NCBI GenBank assembly: GCA_963675935.2
Contig: CAXXPV010000008.1
Coordinates: forward strand, 124,001-188,000
Direction of reading: 5' to 3'
Source of the DNA: G963675935 sp963675935
Lineage (GTDB): Bacteria > Planctomycetota > Planctomycetia > Pirellulales > Thermoguttaceae
Length of the DNA stretch: 64,000 nt
Positions 48,201 through 57,246 of the stretch are shown piece by piece. Made by a program: the position numbers and the translations under genes. Positions within the stretch are counted from its first letter, which is position 1. Each line of letters opens with the position of its first letter. The notes below the pieces were generated by a model that saw only the letters and a program-made list of their open reading frames with translations, ran no database searches and had not been told where the DNA came from.

Positions 48201-50731
48201 CGCAAATGATTCCGCCTCTCCTGGCCGACGAAGCCGTCCGCACCACGTTCGAGTGGGGACGCATCCAATCGAACGCCGATTGGATCGCGCCGATCATCGC
48301 GTGCATGGTGATCTTGCTGTTCGTCCGTCACATGTATCGCCGCGACGCCGTCGAGCTGCGGCCGGTCTGGCGGTGGCTGTTGACCACGCTGCGCACGGCG
48401 GCTTTCCTTGGGCTGTTGGTCGTCTATTTGCAGCCGCATTGGCGGACCGAGCGTGTGGAAGTGCGAAATTCCCGCGCGGTCGTCCTGGTCGACGCAAGTC
48501 TCAGCATGGGGCAGGCGGACAGCGCTACGAATGATACTCAAGAACAAGAAAAGCAAGAAAATAGCCGGGGGCCAACGGCCCGCGGTGCGTCGGGCGTTTC
48601 TCCGACCCGCTCCCAGCAGATTGCCGCGGCCCTCGCGGAAACCGACTTCCTGCCCGAGCTGCGCAAGACGCACGATGTCGTGGTCGTGCCGTTCGCCGAA
48701 GACATCAAACGCGATCGCATGGCGACGTTGAATAAGGCGGCGCCGTTGAACGAGAAAGAGAGCGATTCCGACGCGAACGATCCGACCAAGAAAGATGTCC
48801 AGCCGCCGGATTGGAAAAATCTGCTCGCTCCCACCGGCGTGGAAACCCGGCTGGGGCAGGCCCTGCGGCAGACGATTCAGGAATATCGCGGCGGGACGGT
48901 CTCGGCCATCATCGTCCTGAGCGACGGCGGGCAAAACGCCGGCATCGCGCCCGAGTCGGCCGTCGAAATGGCCTGGGAAGCGAAAATCCCGATCTTCGCC
49001 GTCGGCCTCGGCTCGGATCGGCGGCCTGCCAACGTGGCTGTTTGCGATTTGGCCGTGCCGTCCCGGGCGTATCCCGGCGACCGTTACACTGTGACCGGCT
49101 ATCTGCAAGCTCATGGCCTGTCGAGGCAGACCGTCACGGTCCAAGTGCTTTCGCGCGCGGCGGGGCGATCCGATAATAAGAAGTCTCAAGACGCCGGCGA
49201 AGTCCTCGAAACCCAGCAAGTCACCCTCGGCGGCGACGGCGAGGTGCTGCCCGTCAAGTTCGAGTTGACGCCAAAGACCACCGGCCGGCAAACGCTGTGC
49301 GTCCGCGTCGCCGCGCCCGAGGGCGACAAAAACCCGGCCGACAATTTCCGCGAGGCCGACATTGAAATCGTCGATCGGAAGAATCACGTCCTGCTGATCG
49401 CCGACGGTCCGATGCGCGAATACCAGTTCCTGAGGAATCAGCTTTTCCGCGACCGCTACACCACGGTCGATGTGTGGCTTCAGTCGGGCAAGGAGGGCAT
49501 GTCGCAGGACGCGAAGAAGATACTCGACGCCTTCCCCGCCACCCGCGAAGCGATGTCCGACTACGACTGCATCGTGGCCTTCGATCCCGATTGGAAACGG
49601 CTCAAGCCGGCCCAGGTGGAATTGCTCGAAAAATGGGTCGGCGAGCAGGGCGGCGGTTTGATCGTCGAGGCCGGGCCGGTCGATGCCTGTCGCGGCGCGG
49701 GCGGCTGGGTGCAAGACCCCAACCTGACGGCGATTCGCAACTTGTATCCGGTCGAGTTTCTCGGCCGCATGGCGGCCACCGAAAACAATATGGTTTCGAG
49801 CCGCGAACCTTGGCCGCTGGATTTCTCGCGCGAGGGGCAAGAGGCCGACTTCCTCGGGCTGGCCGACACGGCAACCGCGAGCCGCACGGCCTGGGCGTCG
49901 TTCCCCGGCGTCTACAGCTATTGCCCCCTGCGTGGCCCGAAGCCCGGGGCTACGGTCTACGCCCGATTTTCCGATCCGCAAGTGGCGCAAAACGGCCAGG
50001 GGCCCGTCTACTTCGCCGGACAGTTCTACGGGGCCGGCAGCGTCTTCTACATGGGCAGCGCCGAGATGTGGCGGCTCCGGGCCATCGACACGACGTATTT
50101 TTCGCAATTCTATACCAAACTGATTCGCCACGTCTCGCAGGGGCGTCTGTTGCGCGGATCGAGCCGGGGCGTGTTGCTGGTCGGCCAAGATCGCTACCTG
50201 CTGGGCAACACGGTCGAGCTTCGGGCGCAACTGACCAACGTGCGATTGGAACCGCTCGCGGCCCCCAGCGTCAACGTGCAGATCGTTCAGCCGGGCGGGG
50301 CTTCGCAGACGTTGGCCTTGAAGCCCGATCCTACTCGAGCGGGCGCCTATGTCGGGCAATTTCCAGCCCTGGTCGAGGGCACCTACAATATCGAGCTGCC
50401 GGTGCCGGAAAGCGAGAACGAACGGCTCACCCGGCGCATCCAAGTGAGGGTACCCGACCTGGAACGCGAGAACCCCTGCCGGAACGACGCCGTATTGAGC
50501 ATGATCGCAAAGAACACGGGCGGGAAGTATTACGTGGGCCTCGGCTCGGCGATTGCCCCGCACGGAACACCCCCACTGGTTGGGGAATTGAAAGATCAGA
50601 CCAGCACGGTTATCCTGCCGGTAGCACCAAACCCCCAACAAGAGGAGGCTTGGCTGCGGACTGCGATGATCGTGCTATGCAGTTTGTTATGTTTGGAGTG
50701 GCTGATACGCCGGCTGTTGAAGTTGGCGTAA
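48197..50731 (+). CDS. Membrane VWA-domain protein with GATase-like region
   Basis: 844 residues starting at ATG 48197 (overlap ATGA). Two N-terminal membrane segments (DWIAPIIACMVILLFVRHMY, WRWLLTTLRTAAFLGLLVVYLQP) are followed by a VWA domain with MIDAS LVDASLSMGQ. Right after the MIDAS a 25-residue insert QEQEKQENSRGPTARGASG is translated from a palindromic repeat arm (48541-48600). VWA resumes at IAAALAETDFL and VSAIIVLSDGGQNAG. Later domains: VTVQVLSRAAG (Ig-like), HVLLIADGPMREYQFLRNQL and EQGGGLIVEAG (GATase-like). A C-terminal membrane helix TAMIVLCSLLCLEWLI ends the protein. Likely a partner of the preceding BatA-like protein. Confidence 0.85.
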   Translation: MTQMIPPLLADEAVRTTFEWGRIQSNADWIAPIIACMVILLFVRHMYRRDAVELRPVWRWLLTTLRTAAFLGLLVVYLQPHWRTERVEVRNSRAVVLVDASLSMGQADSATNDTQEQEKQENSRGPTARGASGVSPTRSQQIAAALAETDFLPELRKTHDVVVVPFAEDIKRDRMATLNKAAPLNEKESDSDANDPTKKDVQPPDWKNLLAPTGVETRLGQALRQTIQEYRGGTVSAIIVLSDGGQNAGIAPESAVEMAWEAKIPIFAVGLGSDRRPANVAVCDLAVPSRAYPGDRYTVTGYLQAHGLSRQTVTVQVLSRAAGRSDNKKSQDAGEVLETQQVTLGGDGEVLPVKFELTPKTTGRQTLCVRVAAPEGDKNPADNFREADIEIVDRKNHVLLIADGPMREYQFLRNQLFRDRYTTVDVWLQSGKEGMSQDAKKILDAFPATREAMSDYDCIVAFDPDWKRLKPAQVELLEKWVGEQGGGLIVEAGPVDACRGAGGWVQDPNLTAIRNLYPVEFLGRMAATENNMVSSREPWPLDFSREGQEADFLGLADTATASRTAWASFPGVYSYCPLRGPKPGATVYARFSDPQVAQNGQGPVYFAGQFYGAGSVFYMGSAEMWRLRAIDTTYFSQFYTKLIRHVSQGRLLRGSSRGVLLVGQDRYLLGNTVELRAQLTNVRLEPLAAPSVNVQIVQPGGASQTLALKPDPTRAGAYVGQFPALVEGTYNIELPVPESENERLTRRIQVRVPDLERENPCRNDAVLSMIAKNTGGKYYVGLGSAIAPHGTPPLVGELKDQTSTVILPVAPNPQQEEAWLRTAMIVLCSLLCLEWLIRRLLKLA
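48541..48600. repeat. Half palindrome inserted in frame in VWA gene
   Basis: caagaac..aaatagccgggggccaacggcccgcgg matches the left arm and flank of 43484-43568 almost base for base but lacks the right arm. Reading frame is preserved. Confidence 0.7.
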
Positions 50732-50790
50732 AACAATTGGTGTAAAATGGAGTGTGAGCCGCTTGCGGCTTCGTAACAACATAAACCGCT

Positions 50791-50914
50791 GTAACCGTTC
50801 ACGGGCCGGGAAAACACCGTCATTCTGAGCGTAGCGAAGAATCTCGGTTGGACCGCGATCCCACGAGAGATTCTTCGCTACGCTCAGAATGACAGGCGTC
50901 CCGTGAACGGTTAC
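50791..50914. repeat. Nested palindrome: gtaaccgttcacggg frame around a gaatctc core
   Basis: Outer arms gtaaccgttcacggg and cccgtgaacggttac, inner palindrome cgtcattctgagcgtagcg..cgctacgctcagaatgac with a gagattcttcgc turn. Near-identical copy at 62897-63020. Flanked by three short accgcttgcggcttcgcaa units. Confidence 0.85.
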
Positions 50915-50972
50915 AAACCGCTTGCGGCTTCGCAACCACATAAACCGCTTGCGGTTTCGCAATCAAAGATTC

Positions 50973-53288
50973 ATGTCCACCGACACCTCCGACAATCGCC
51001 CGAAACTCGCCCCCGCAGTGGAAACGCTGTTGGGCTCGTTGCGGCGTCGGATTCACCAATATATCTGGCTCGAGGGCTGCGCGGCCGCAGTGGCTTGGCT
51101 CGGCGCGGCATTCTGGATCACCCTGGCGGCCGACTGGTTTTTCGAGCCGCCGACGGCGGTGCGCGCCATGATGCTTGCGGCCGTCGCGGCGGTTTTCGCG
51201 GCGGTCGTCGTCCGGTTGATCGGCAGGCGAATCTTTGTCCCAATCACCGATGGCAACGCGGCCACGGTTTTGGAGCGACGGTTTCCCGAGTTGAACGACA
51301 GCCTGCTGACGGCCGTGGTTCTCGGCAACAATCCTACGGACACCATCGAGTCCGATCTCGGCCTGCAAATGCTGGCCGAGACGTGCCGCGAGGCGGAGTC
51401 GCGCATCGAAACGGTCGATCTGAAAAAGGTGTTCAATCCGCGGCCGCTGTGGTGGCATTGCAGCGCGGCGACGCTGCTTTCGTTCAGCGTGGCGTTTTTC
51501 GCGGTCCTGTTTCCCGAGGCGTTCGGCGTTTGGGCCAGTCGCACCCTGGCGATGTCGGCCAAGCTATGGCCGAGGACCACACGGCTTGAGGTCGTCGGTT
51601 TCGACGACGGCGTGCGCCGCGTCGCCCGAGGGTCCGACGTCGAGGTCGTTGTTCGAGCCGATACGCGAATGCCCGTCGTGCCCGAAACGGTCGAAATTCG
51701 CTACCAGACCGAGGGCGGCGGACGCGGTCGGGCGACGATGGACCGCCGCGGTCAGGCTCGCGGTCCGGAAGATCGATACCAGGAATACGCCCATACGTTC
51801 CGCGGTGTTTTGGCCGACATCCGCTTCGACGTGATCGGCGGCGACGACCGTCATCGAGATTTCCAAATCGTTGCGGTCGATAGCCCCGTCGTTTCGCAAA
51901 TGACGTTGGAATGCGAGTTGCCGCCCTACATCGGCCGGCGGCAGGCCCCGCTGCCCGTGACCGGCGTCATGCAGATTCCGATGGGTTCAAGGGTGAAGGT
52001 CCACGCCGCCGGCGCGAACAAGGAGCTCGTCGGCGTGCAGGTGGCCGGGCTGATCGGCGACCGCACGCTTGCGCCGCAAATGCTCGACGCGAGTGAAATA
52101 GCCGAGGATCGCCGCGGTTTTTCCTACGCCATGAAAAAAACGCTTTTGGCCGACACGACGCTGCTGTTCACATTGACCGACACGGACGGCATCGCCAGCC
52201 GCGAACCGGTGCGGTTGGTATTGACGCCGACGCCCGACCAGCCGCCGCAAGTTGCCGTGCGGCTCGACGGCATTGGAACGGCCGTCACGCCGCAGGCCCG
52301 CGTGGCCGTCGCCGGCCGCATCGCCGACGATTACGGCATTGGCCGGGTGTGGTTCGAGCGGGCGATCGACCAGGAGGAGCCGGGCAAGAAGAAAATCGCC
52401 GACCTGCCTCGCGCCCCCGCCGTCTATGCGCTTTCCGACGCGGGTCTTGAGGTGCGCGAGTTGGGTCTGAAGCCGGGTCAAAAGCTGTTGGTTCGCGTCA
52501 TGGCGGCCGACCTTTGCGATTTGGATGGCGACCCGCACGAGGCCGGCAGCGAGCGGTGGGCGTTGGACATCGTGACGGCAGACCAGTTGCGCATCATGCT
52601 CGACGCCCGCGAGTTGATCCTGCGGCAGCGTTTCGAGCGAATGTTGCAAGAGACCGCCGAAACGCGCGATCTGCTGGCCCGGCTCGAATTCGAGGGCGAA
52701 AAGCCATCGGGCAAAAATTCCGCCCAATCCGCCGCCGCCAAAAAAGAAAAGGCCGGCGCCGAGCCGGGCGACCGCGAGTCGGGCGAGGGCGAGCCGGCGG
52801 CCGATACGCCCGAGCGGCGGCGCGATTTGCGCATCCTTCGCGTACAGGGCGCGTTGACGAACTGCCGCAAGGGCGCCCCGGAAGTGCTGGGCGTCGCCGA
52901 GGAGTTCGACGACATCTGCAAGCAACTGGTCAACAACCGCATCGACACCGAGGAGCTGAAAAACCGCTTGCACGGCGGCATCGCCGCGCCGCTGCACGAG
53001 GTCGCCGAAAAAATGTTCCCCGAGTTCGACCGCCGGCTCGAAGAGCTTCAAGCGGCCTTGGACGAAACGCCGCGAGCGCCGGGCCTGCGCGACCGTGCCC
53101 TGCAACAGGTCGAGGATATTTTGCTGGCCATGCGAAAGGTCCGCGACCGGATGATCGAGTTGGAGGATTTCAACGAGGCGGTCGAACTGCTTCGCAACAT
53201 CGTCGATATGCAGAAGAAGCTCCACGAAGACACCCAGCAGCGGCACAAGCAAAAAATCCGCGACCTGCTGAAGGAGGAGCCGAAATGA
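50973..53288 (+). CDS. DUF4175-like membrane protein
   Basis: 771 residues from ATG 50973. Two or three N-terminal membrane segments (EGCAAAVAWLGAAFWITLAADWF, AVRAMMLAAVAAVFAAVVVRLIG, later LLSFSVAFFAVLFPEAF) precede a long extracytoplasmic chain with beta domains (RLEVVGFDDGVRRVARGSDVEVVV, RVAVAGRIADDYGIGRVWFE) and a C-terminal helical part (FERMLQETAETRDLLARLEFEGE, LRDRALQQVEDILLAMRKVRDRMIELEDFNEAVELL). The plan resembles DUF4175 proteins; that name is an inference from layout. The stop overlaps the next start (ATGA). Like its neighbours it is probably part of an envelope complex serviced by MoxR. Confidence 0.65.
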   Translation: MSTDTSDNRPKLAPAVETLLGSLRRRIHQYIWLEGCAAAVAWLGAAFWITLAADWFFEPPTAVRAMMLAAVAAVFAAVVVRLIGRRIFVPITDGNAATVLERRFPELNDSLLTAVVLGNNPTDTIESDLGLQMLAETCREAESRIETVDLKKVFNPRPLWWHCSAATLLSFSVAFFAVLFPEAFGVWASRTLAMSAKLWPRTTRLEVVGFDDGVRRVARGSDVEVVVRADTRMPVVPETVEIRYQTEGGGRGRATMDRRGQARGPEDRYQEYAHTFRGVLADIRFDVIGGDDRHRDFQIVAVDSPVVSQMTLECELPPYIGRRQAPLPVTGVMQIPMGSRVKVHAAGANKELVGVQVAGLIGDRTLAPQMLDASEIAEDRRGFSYAMKKTLLADTTLLFTLTDTDGIASREPVRLVLTPTPDQPPQVAVRLDGIGTAVTPQARVAVAGRIADDYGIGRVWFERAIDQEEPGKKKIADLPRAPAVYALSDAGLEVRELGLKPGQKLLVRVMAADLCDLDGDPHEAGSERWALDIVTADQLRIMLDARELILRQRFERMLQETAETRDLLARLEFEGEKPSGKNSAQSAAAKKEKAGAEPGDRESGEGEPAADTPERRRDLRILRVQGALTNCRKGAPEVLGVAEEFDDICKQLVNNRIDTEELKNRLHGGIAAPLHEVAEKMFPEFDRRLEELQAALDETPRAPGLRDRALQQVEDILLAMRKVRDRMIELEDFNEAVELLRNIVDMQKKLHEDTQQRHKQKIRDLLKEEPK

Positions 53289-55015
53289 GGGCGATTCCTA
53301 TTCATGCGACAGTCGCGCGAAACCGTAGGGTGGGACAGAACCGTAGGGTGGGACAAGCGAAGCGCAGTCCCACCATGCTTTGCCGCGTTATTGGTGGGAC
53401 TGCGCTTCGCTTGTCCCACCCTACTCCGGCATTGCGGGCTTTGATATTTGTGTTGCTCGCATTGCTTTGGGCGTCGTCGGCCGTTGCGCAACCGGAGAAG
53501 AACGGCGAGAAGGACAAGCCGGACGCCGCTTCGCCGGCCGACAAACTATCGACCGAAGAACGCCGCATCGCCGAGAAGTACAAGCATTTGGAAGACGTTC
53601 TGCTGCGCATGGCCGAACTCAACGCGGCGAGCGATCCGCGCCGGGCCGCGCTTTTGAAAAAAACCGTCGCCGAAAGCAAGGAGCGCCTTGTCGGCGTCCG
53701 CTTCGAGCAACTCGTCGAACTGCTGGGAAAAGACCAGCTTTCCCGCGCCATCGAAAATCAAACGGAACTCGATCAGGATTTGCGTGTGTTGCTCGAACTG
53801 CTGATGAGCGAAAACCGCTCGAAAAGCATCGAGAACGAGAAAGCCCGCATCCGCGAATATCTCAAACAACTCGGCGTGATTCTCCGGCGCGAGAAGGATA
53901 TCCAAGGCCGAACCGTCGGCGGCGACGACGCCCGGCGACTGGCCGGCGAGCAAGGCAAAGTCGCCGAGAAGACCGGCGGACTCGCTCGCGAGATCAAGGA
54001 GAAAGAGGAAAAAGGCAAGAACGGCGCGGATGGAAAGAAGGGCGAGAGCGGAAAAGGCGAAAAAGCCGAGGGTGGAAAAGGCGGGAAAGGCGAAAAAGGC
54101 GAGAGCGGGAAGGGGCAGAGCGGAAAGGGCGAAAAAGGCGAGAGCGGGAAAGGCGAAAAGGGTGAGAAGAGCGATGCCAAGCAGCAGGAGTTGCAGCAAA
54201 ACCCCGCCCGAAAGCGACTCGAAGCCGCTCAGGAACGCATGAAAGAGGCCGAGAAGAAGCTGAAAGAAGCCGAACGCAAGGGCGCCGGCGAGAAGCAGGA
54301 AGAGGCCATCCGCGAGCTTGAACAGGCCAAGGCCGAGTTGGAGGAAATCCTCCGCCAACTTCGTGAAGAGGAGATTACTCGGCTGTTGGCGATGCTCGAG
54401 GCCCGATTCCGCAAGATGCTTCAGATGGAGGAGGAAATTTACGAGGGCACCGTGCGGCTCGACAAAGTTCCGACGGCCGACCGGACGCACAACCACGAGA
54501 TCGAGGCCAGCCGCTTGAGCGGGAAGCAGTCGCAAGTTGTCGTCGAGGTCGATAAGGCCGCGCTGCTGTTGCGCGAGGACGGCACCGCGGTGGCGTTTCC
54601 CGAGGCCATCGAGCAGATGCGCGACGACATGCAACAGGTTGTCGCCCGGCTGTCGCGAGGCAAGGTGAACGGCGTGACGCAAGGCATCGAGTCGGACATC
54701 GTCACGGCGTTGAAAGAGATGATCGCCGCGTTGAAAAAAGCCCAAAAGGATCAAGAGAACAAGCAGAAGCCGCCGCCGGGGCAGTCGCCGTCGGGCCAAC
54801 CGCAGGAGCCGCCCCTGGTCGATACGCTGGCCGAATTGCGGATGATCCGAACCCTTCAAGTCCGTGTCAACACCCGAACCGAGCGGTACTCGAAAATGAT
54901 CGAAGGCGAGCAGGCCGACAACGACGAACTGGTCGAGGCGATACGCCGGCTGGCCGATCGGGAGGAGCGGATTCACCGCGTCACCCGCGATTTGCAAACG
55001 GGGAAGAACAAATGA
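53285..55015 (+). CDS. Secreted coiled-coil protein with Gly/Lys/Glu-rich segment
   Basis: 576 residues. ATG 53285 overlaps the previous stop. The first 13 codons (MRAIPIHATVARN) are followed by ~33 residues translated from palindrome 53324-53424 and only then by a normal signal peptide (LRALIFVLLALLWASSAVAQ). A second ATG (53377) lies within the repeat and could also serve. The mature protein is helical with strong coiled-coil character (NPARKRLEAAQERMKEAEKKLKEAERK, ELEQAKAELEEILRQLREEE). A low-complexity Gly-Lys-Glu-Ser run (GEKGESGKGQSGKGEKGESG, about residues 245-300) looks extended. The C-terminal third is conserved-looking (LVDTLAELRMIRTLQVRVNTR). Function unknown; gene order suggests an envelope complex subunit. 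Confidence 0.75.
   Translation: MRAIPIHATVARNRRVGQNRRVGQAKRSPTMLCRVIGGTALRLSHPTPALRALIFVLLALLWASSAVAQPEKNGEKDKPDAASPADKLSTEERRIAEKYKHLEDVLLRMAELNAASDPRRAALLKKTVAESKERLVGVRFEQLVELLGKDQLSRAIENQTELDQDLRVLLELLMSENRSKSIENEKARIREYLKQLGVILRREKDIQGRTVGGDDARRLAGEQGKVAEKTGGLAREIKEKEEKGKNGADGKKGESGKGEKAEGGKGGKGEKGESGKGQSGKGEKGESGKGEKGEKSDAKQQELQQNPARKRLEAAQERMKEAEKKLKEAERKGAGEKQEEAIRELEQAKAELEEILRQLREEEITRLLAMLEARFRKMLQMEEEIYEGTVRLDKVPTADRTHNHEIEASRLSGKQSQVVVEVDKAALLLREDGTAVAFPEAIEQMRDDMQQVVARLSRGKVNGVTQGIESDIVTALKEMIAALKKAQKDQENKQKPPPGQSPSGQPQEPPLVDTLAELRMIRTLQVRVNTRTERYSKMIEGEQADNDELVEAIRRLADREERIHRVTRDLQTGKNK
53324..53424. repeat. In-frame palindrome ahead of a signal peptide, gtagggtgggaca family
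   Basis: gtagggtgggacagaacc duplicated head to tail, then tgggacaagcgaagcgcagtc and its inverse gactgcgcttcgcttgtccc..ccctac. The same family is at 57268-57354 in an equivalent place of another gene. Confidence 0.85.
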
Positions 55016-56034
55016 ACCGCATTCACACGTTGATCGCTTTCGCGTTGTGCTTGATCGCCTCGCCGGCCGTGGCCGCGTCTGCTTGGCAAGCTCCGAATCC
55101 TCTGGAAATCAAGGCCCAGGCGCTCGCATGGCTCGACGTTCAAAGCATGAAAAAGGTGGATGCCCCGCTTCGGGCCAAGGCCGACGCGATTTGGGCCGAC
55201 CTGTCCAAGGACGCTTCGGAAGACGATCTGCTGGTGCGTCTGGCGCGAACCTTCGAGCTGGTCGATTCTCGTGCGGCGAAACTCGTGGCCCTGTGTTCCG
55301 AGCCGCGAAGCCAACTGGTCACGCCCGACCAGCGATGGCTGCGCGATCCCGGCGTGCCGCCGCTTTTCGCCGCCAATCTCCGGCTGCTGTTTGCCGAGTG
55401 GCTCGTCCGCGAGTCGCTTTTCGACGAGGCGGCCGAGCAGCTATCGGGCCTAGCGCCGGCCGACGTGGCTGCGCCCGCTTCGCTGCTGTTCCATCAAAGC
55501 GTTGTTAGCCACGCGCTGTTGAATAAGGAATCGGGCCTGAAGTCAATCGATGACCTGCTGCAAGGCGCCCAGACAAGCCCACGGCGTTATGTCGCCTTGG
55601 CCCGGCTAATGCGGGACGACCTGAAGGGGCTCGAAGACGACACGCTCGACCACATCGCCCGGCGGATGGACGACGTTCGCCGCCGGCTCGATCTCGGCCG
55701 CGCCGGGCCGAAGGTCCGCACGGTCGAGGACGGCGTCGTCAAATCGCTCGACAAAATGATCAAAAAACTCGAAGACCAGCAACAGCAGCAACAATGCAAT
55801 TCCGGCGGCGGCCAGTCGAACAACCCCATGCCGGACAGCAAAATCGCCGGCGGCCAAGGATCGGGCGAAGTAACCAAGAAAAACATCGGCTCGGAAAGCG
55901 GCTGGGGCGACCTGCCTCCGAAAGAACGCGACGAGGCGATGCAGCAGATCGGCCGCGATTTCCCCTCGCACTATCGCGACGTGATCGAACAATACTTCCG
56001 ACGCCTCGCCGCCGAGGAAAACAATAATAAATAG
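55012..56034 (+). CDS. Secreted helical protein of unknown function
   Basis: 340 residues; ATG 55012 overlaps the previous stop. Clean signal peptide HTLIAFALCLIASPAVAAS. The mature protein is alpha-helical (NPLEIKAQALAWLDVQSMKK, DDLLVRLARTFELVDSRAAKLVAL, NLRLLFAEWLVRESLFDEAAEQLSGL), possibly TPR-related. A Gln run (QQQQQQ) and a Gly/Ser/Asn-rich linker (NSGGGQSNNPMPDSK) precede a conserved-looking C-terminus WGDLPPKERDEAMQQIGRDFPSHYRDVIEQYFRRLA. That ending is a phrase I associate with planctomycete proteins next to MoxR operons. No catalytic motif. Confidence 0.72.
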   Translation: MNRIHTLIAFALCLIASPAVAASAWQAPNPLEIKAQALAWLDVQSMKKVDAPLRAKADAIWADLSKDASEDDLLVRLARTFELVDSRAAKLVALCSEPRSQLVTPDQRWLRDPGVPPLFAANLRLLFAEWLVRESLFDEAAEQLSGLAPADVAAPASLLFHQSVVSHALLNKESGLKSIDDLLQGAQTSPRRYVALARLMRDDLKGLEDDTLDHIARRMDDVRRRLDLGRAGPKVRTVEDGVVKSLDKMIKKLEDQQQQQQCNSGGGQSNNPMPDSKIAGGQGSGEVTKKNIGSESGWGDLPPKERDEAMQQIGRDFPSHYRDVIEQYFRRLAAEENNNK

Positions 56035-56040
56035 ACATAC

Positions 56041-57246
56041 ATGCCCATGAATGCCATTCTAATAGCCATGCTGATATCCGCCGCGGCGCCGTCGTTCCGG
56101 GCGGAAACGCTCGACGGCAAAACCGTCGCCGGCCCATTGGTCGAACTTTCGGCCGATCGGCTTTCGATCGACGCGGCCGAGGGCCGGGTGTCGCTTGACG
56201 CGAAAAATCTGCTGACCGTCACTCCAACCTCGATCGAGAAAACCAAGCCCGCCGCGCGACGCGCCGGCGTTGTCGTGGAACTGATGGACGGCGGCGTCGT
56301 TCGCGGCCGACAGTACGTGTCGGCTGGCGACCGCGCGAAAATCACGCTCGACGGCGGCGCGATCGTCGAGGCCCCCACGCGCATGGTCCGAACGGTGCGT
56401 TGCGAACCGCGCGAAGACGACCCGCTGGCCGTCGAATGGGCGCGACTCTTGGCCATGAAAGTCGACGCCGATCTGCTGGCCATTCGCGGTGACGGCACGA
56501 TCGACTATCACAAGGGCGTCATCCACGACGTGACCGAAGACGCCGTGCGGTTCGACCTCGACGGCGAAATGCTGCCCATCAAACGGTCGAAGGTTTTTGG
56601 ATTCATTTATCGGCACGGCGAACCGGCCGATCTGCCGCGAACGGTTTGCCGAATCACCGACACGGCCGGCTCCATATGGCCGGCCGCCGCGCTCAAACTG
56701 GCCGACGCACTGCGTTGGACCACGCCGGCGGGTTTCTCGGTCTCGCAACCTTTGGAAAACATCGCCGCGATCGATTTCTCCAGCGGAAAACAGGTTTATC
56801 TGAGCGATCTGAAACCCGACTCGGCAGGCTGGACCCCGTATTTCGGCGTCGAGGCCCCATCGCCGGCCATGAATCGGTATTTCTCGCCGCGCTTCGATCG
56901 CGGATTCGACCCGGGCGATTCATTGCGGCTCGGCGGCAAGCTCTATCGGAAGGGCGTGGCCCTGCGCGGCGGAGCGGAATTGGTCTATCGTTTGCCGGAA
57001 CGCTTCGGACGCTTCCATGCGATGGCCGGAATCGCCGACGGCGTTCCGGCCGGCGGACGGGTGCGACTGGTCATTCGCGGCGACGACCGCGTGTTGTTCG
57101 AGGGCGACGTGGCAACCGGCGACGCCCCCCGCCCGCTCGATCTCGACCTCGTCGGCGTGCGTCGCCTGACGATCCGCGTCGATTTCGGCGAGGGCCTCGT
57201 CGCGGGCGATCATCTACTGTTGTGCAACCCGAGGTTGACGAAATGA
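56041..57246 (+). CDS. Secreted NPCBM/NEW2-domain protein
   Basis: 401 residues from ATG 56041 (ATG 56047 also possible) with a short signal peptide NAILIAMLISAAAPSFRAE. Residues 20-230 are two small beta-barrel-like repeats (DGKTVAGPLVELSADRLSID, VVVELMDGGVVRGRQYVSAG). The C-terminal ~170 residues are an NPCBM domain, a carbohydrate-binding fold first described in glycosidases: VYLSDLKPDSAGWTPYFG, LRLGGKLYRKGVALRGGAELVYRLP, FHAMAGIADGVPAGGRVRLVIRGDDRVLFEGD. It likely binds a surface polysaccharide. It is part of the operon, starting six bases after the previous stop and overlapping the next start. Confidence 0.8.
   Translation: MPMNAILIAMLISAAAPSFRAETLDGKTVAGPLVELSADRLSIDAAEGRVSLDAKNLLTVTPTSIEKTKPAARRAGVVVELMDGGVVRGRQYVSAGDRAKITLDGGAIVEAPTRMVRTVRCEPREDDPLAVEWARLLAMKVDADLLAIRGDGTIDYHKGVIHDVTEDAVRFDLDGEMLPIKRSKVFGFIYRHGEPADLPRTVCRITDTAGSIWPAAALKLADALRWTTPAGFSVSQPLENIAAIDFSSGKQVYLSDLKPDSAGWTPYFGVEAPSPAMNRYFSPRFDRGFDPGDSLRLGGKLYRKGVALRGGAELVYRLPERFGRFHAMAGIADGVPAGGRVRLVIRGDDRVLFEGDVATGDAPRPLDLDLVGVRRLTIRVDFGEGLVAGDHLLLCNPRLTK

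Noticed and set aside
47975..50641. 888-codon minus-strand frame opposite the VWA gene
   Set aside because: High-GC antisense shadow; the plus strand carries clear membrane, MIDAS and VWA motifs.
53546..54997. 483-codon minus-strand frame rich in Leu and Phe
   Set aside because: Complement of Lys/Glu-rich coiled-coil codons; no start signal or family motif.
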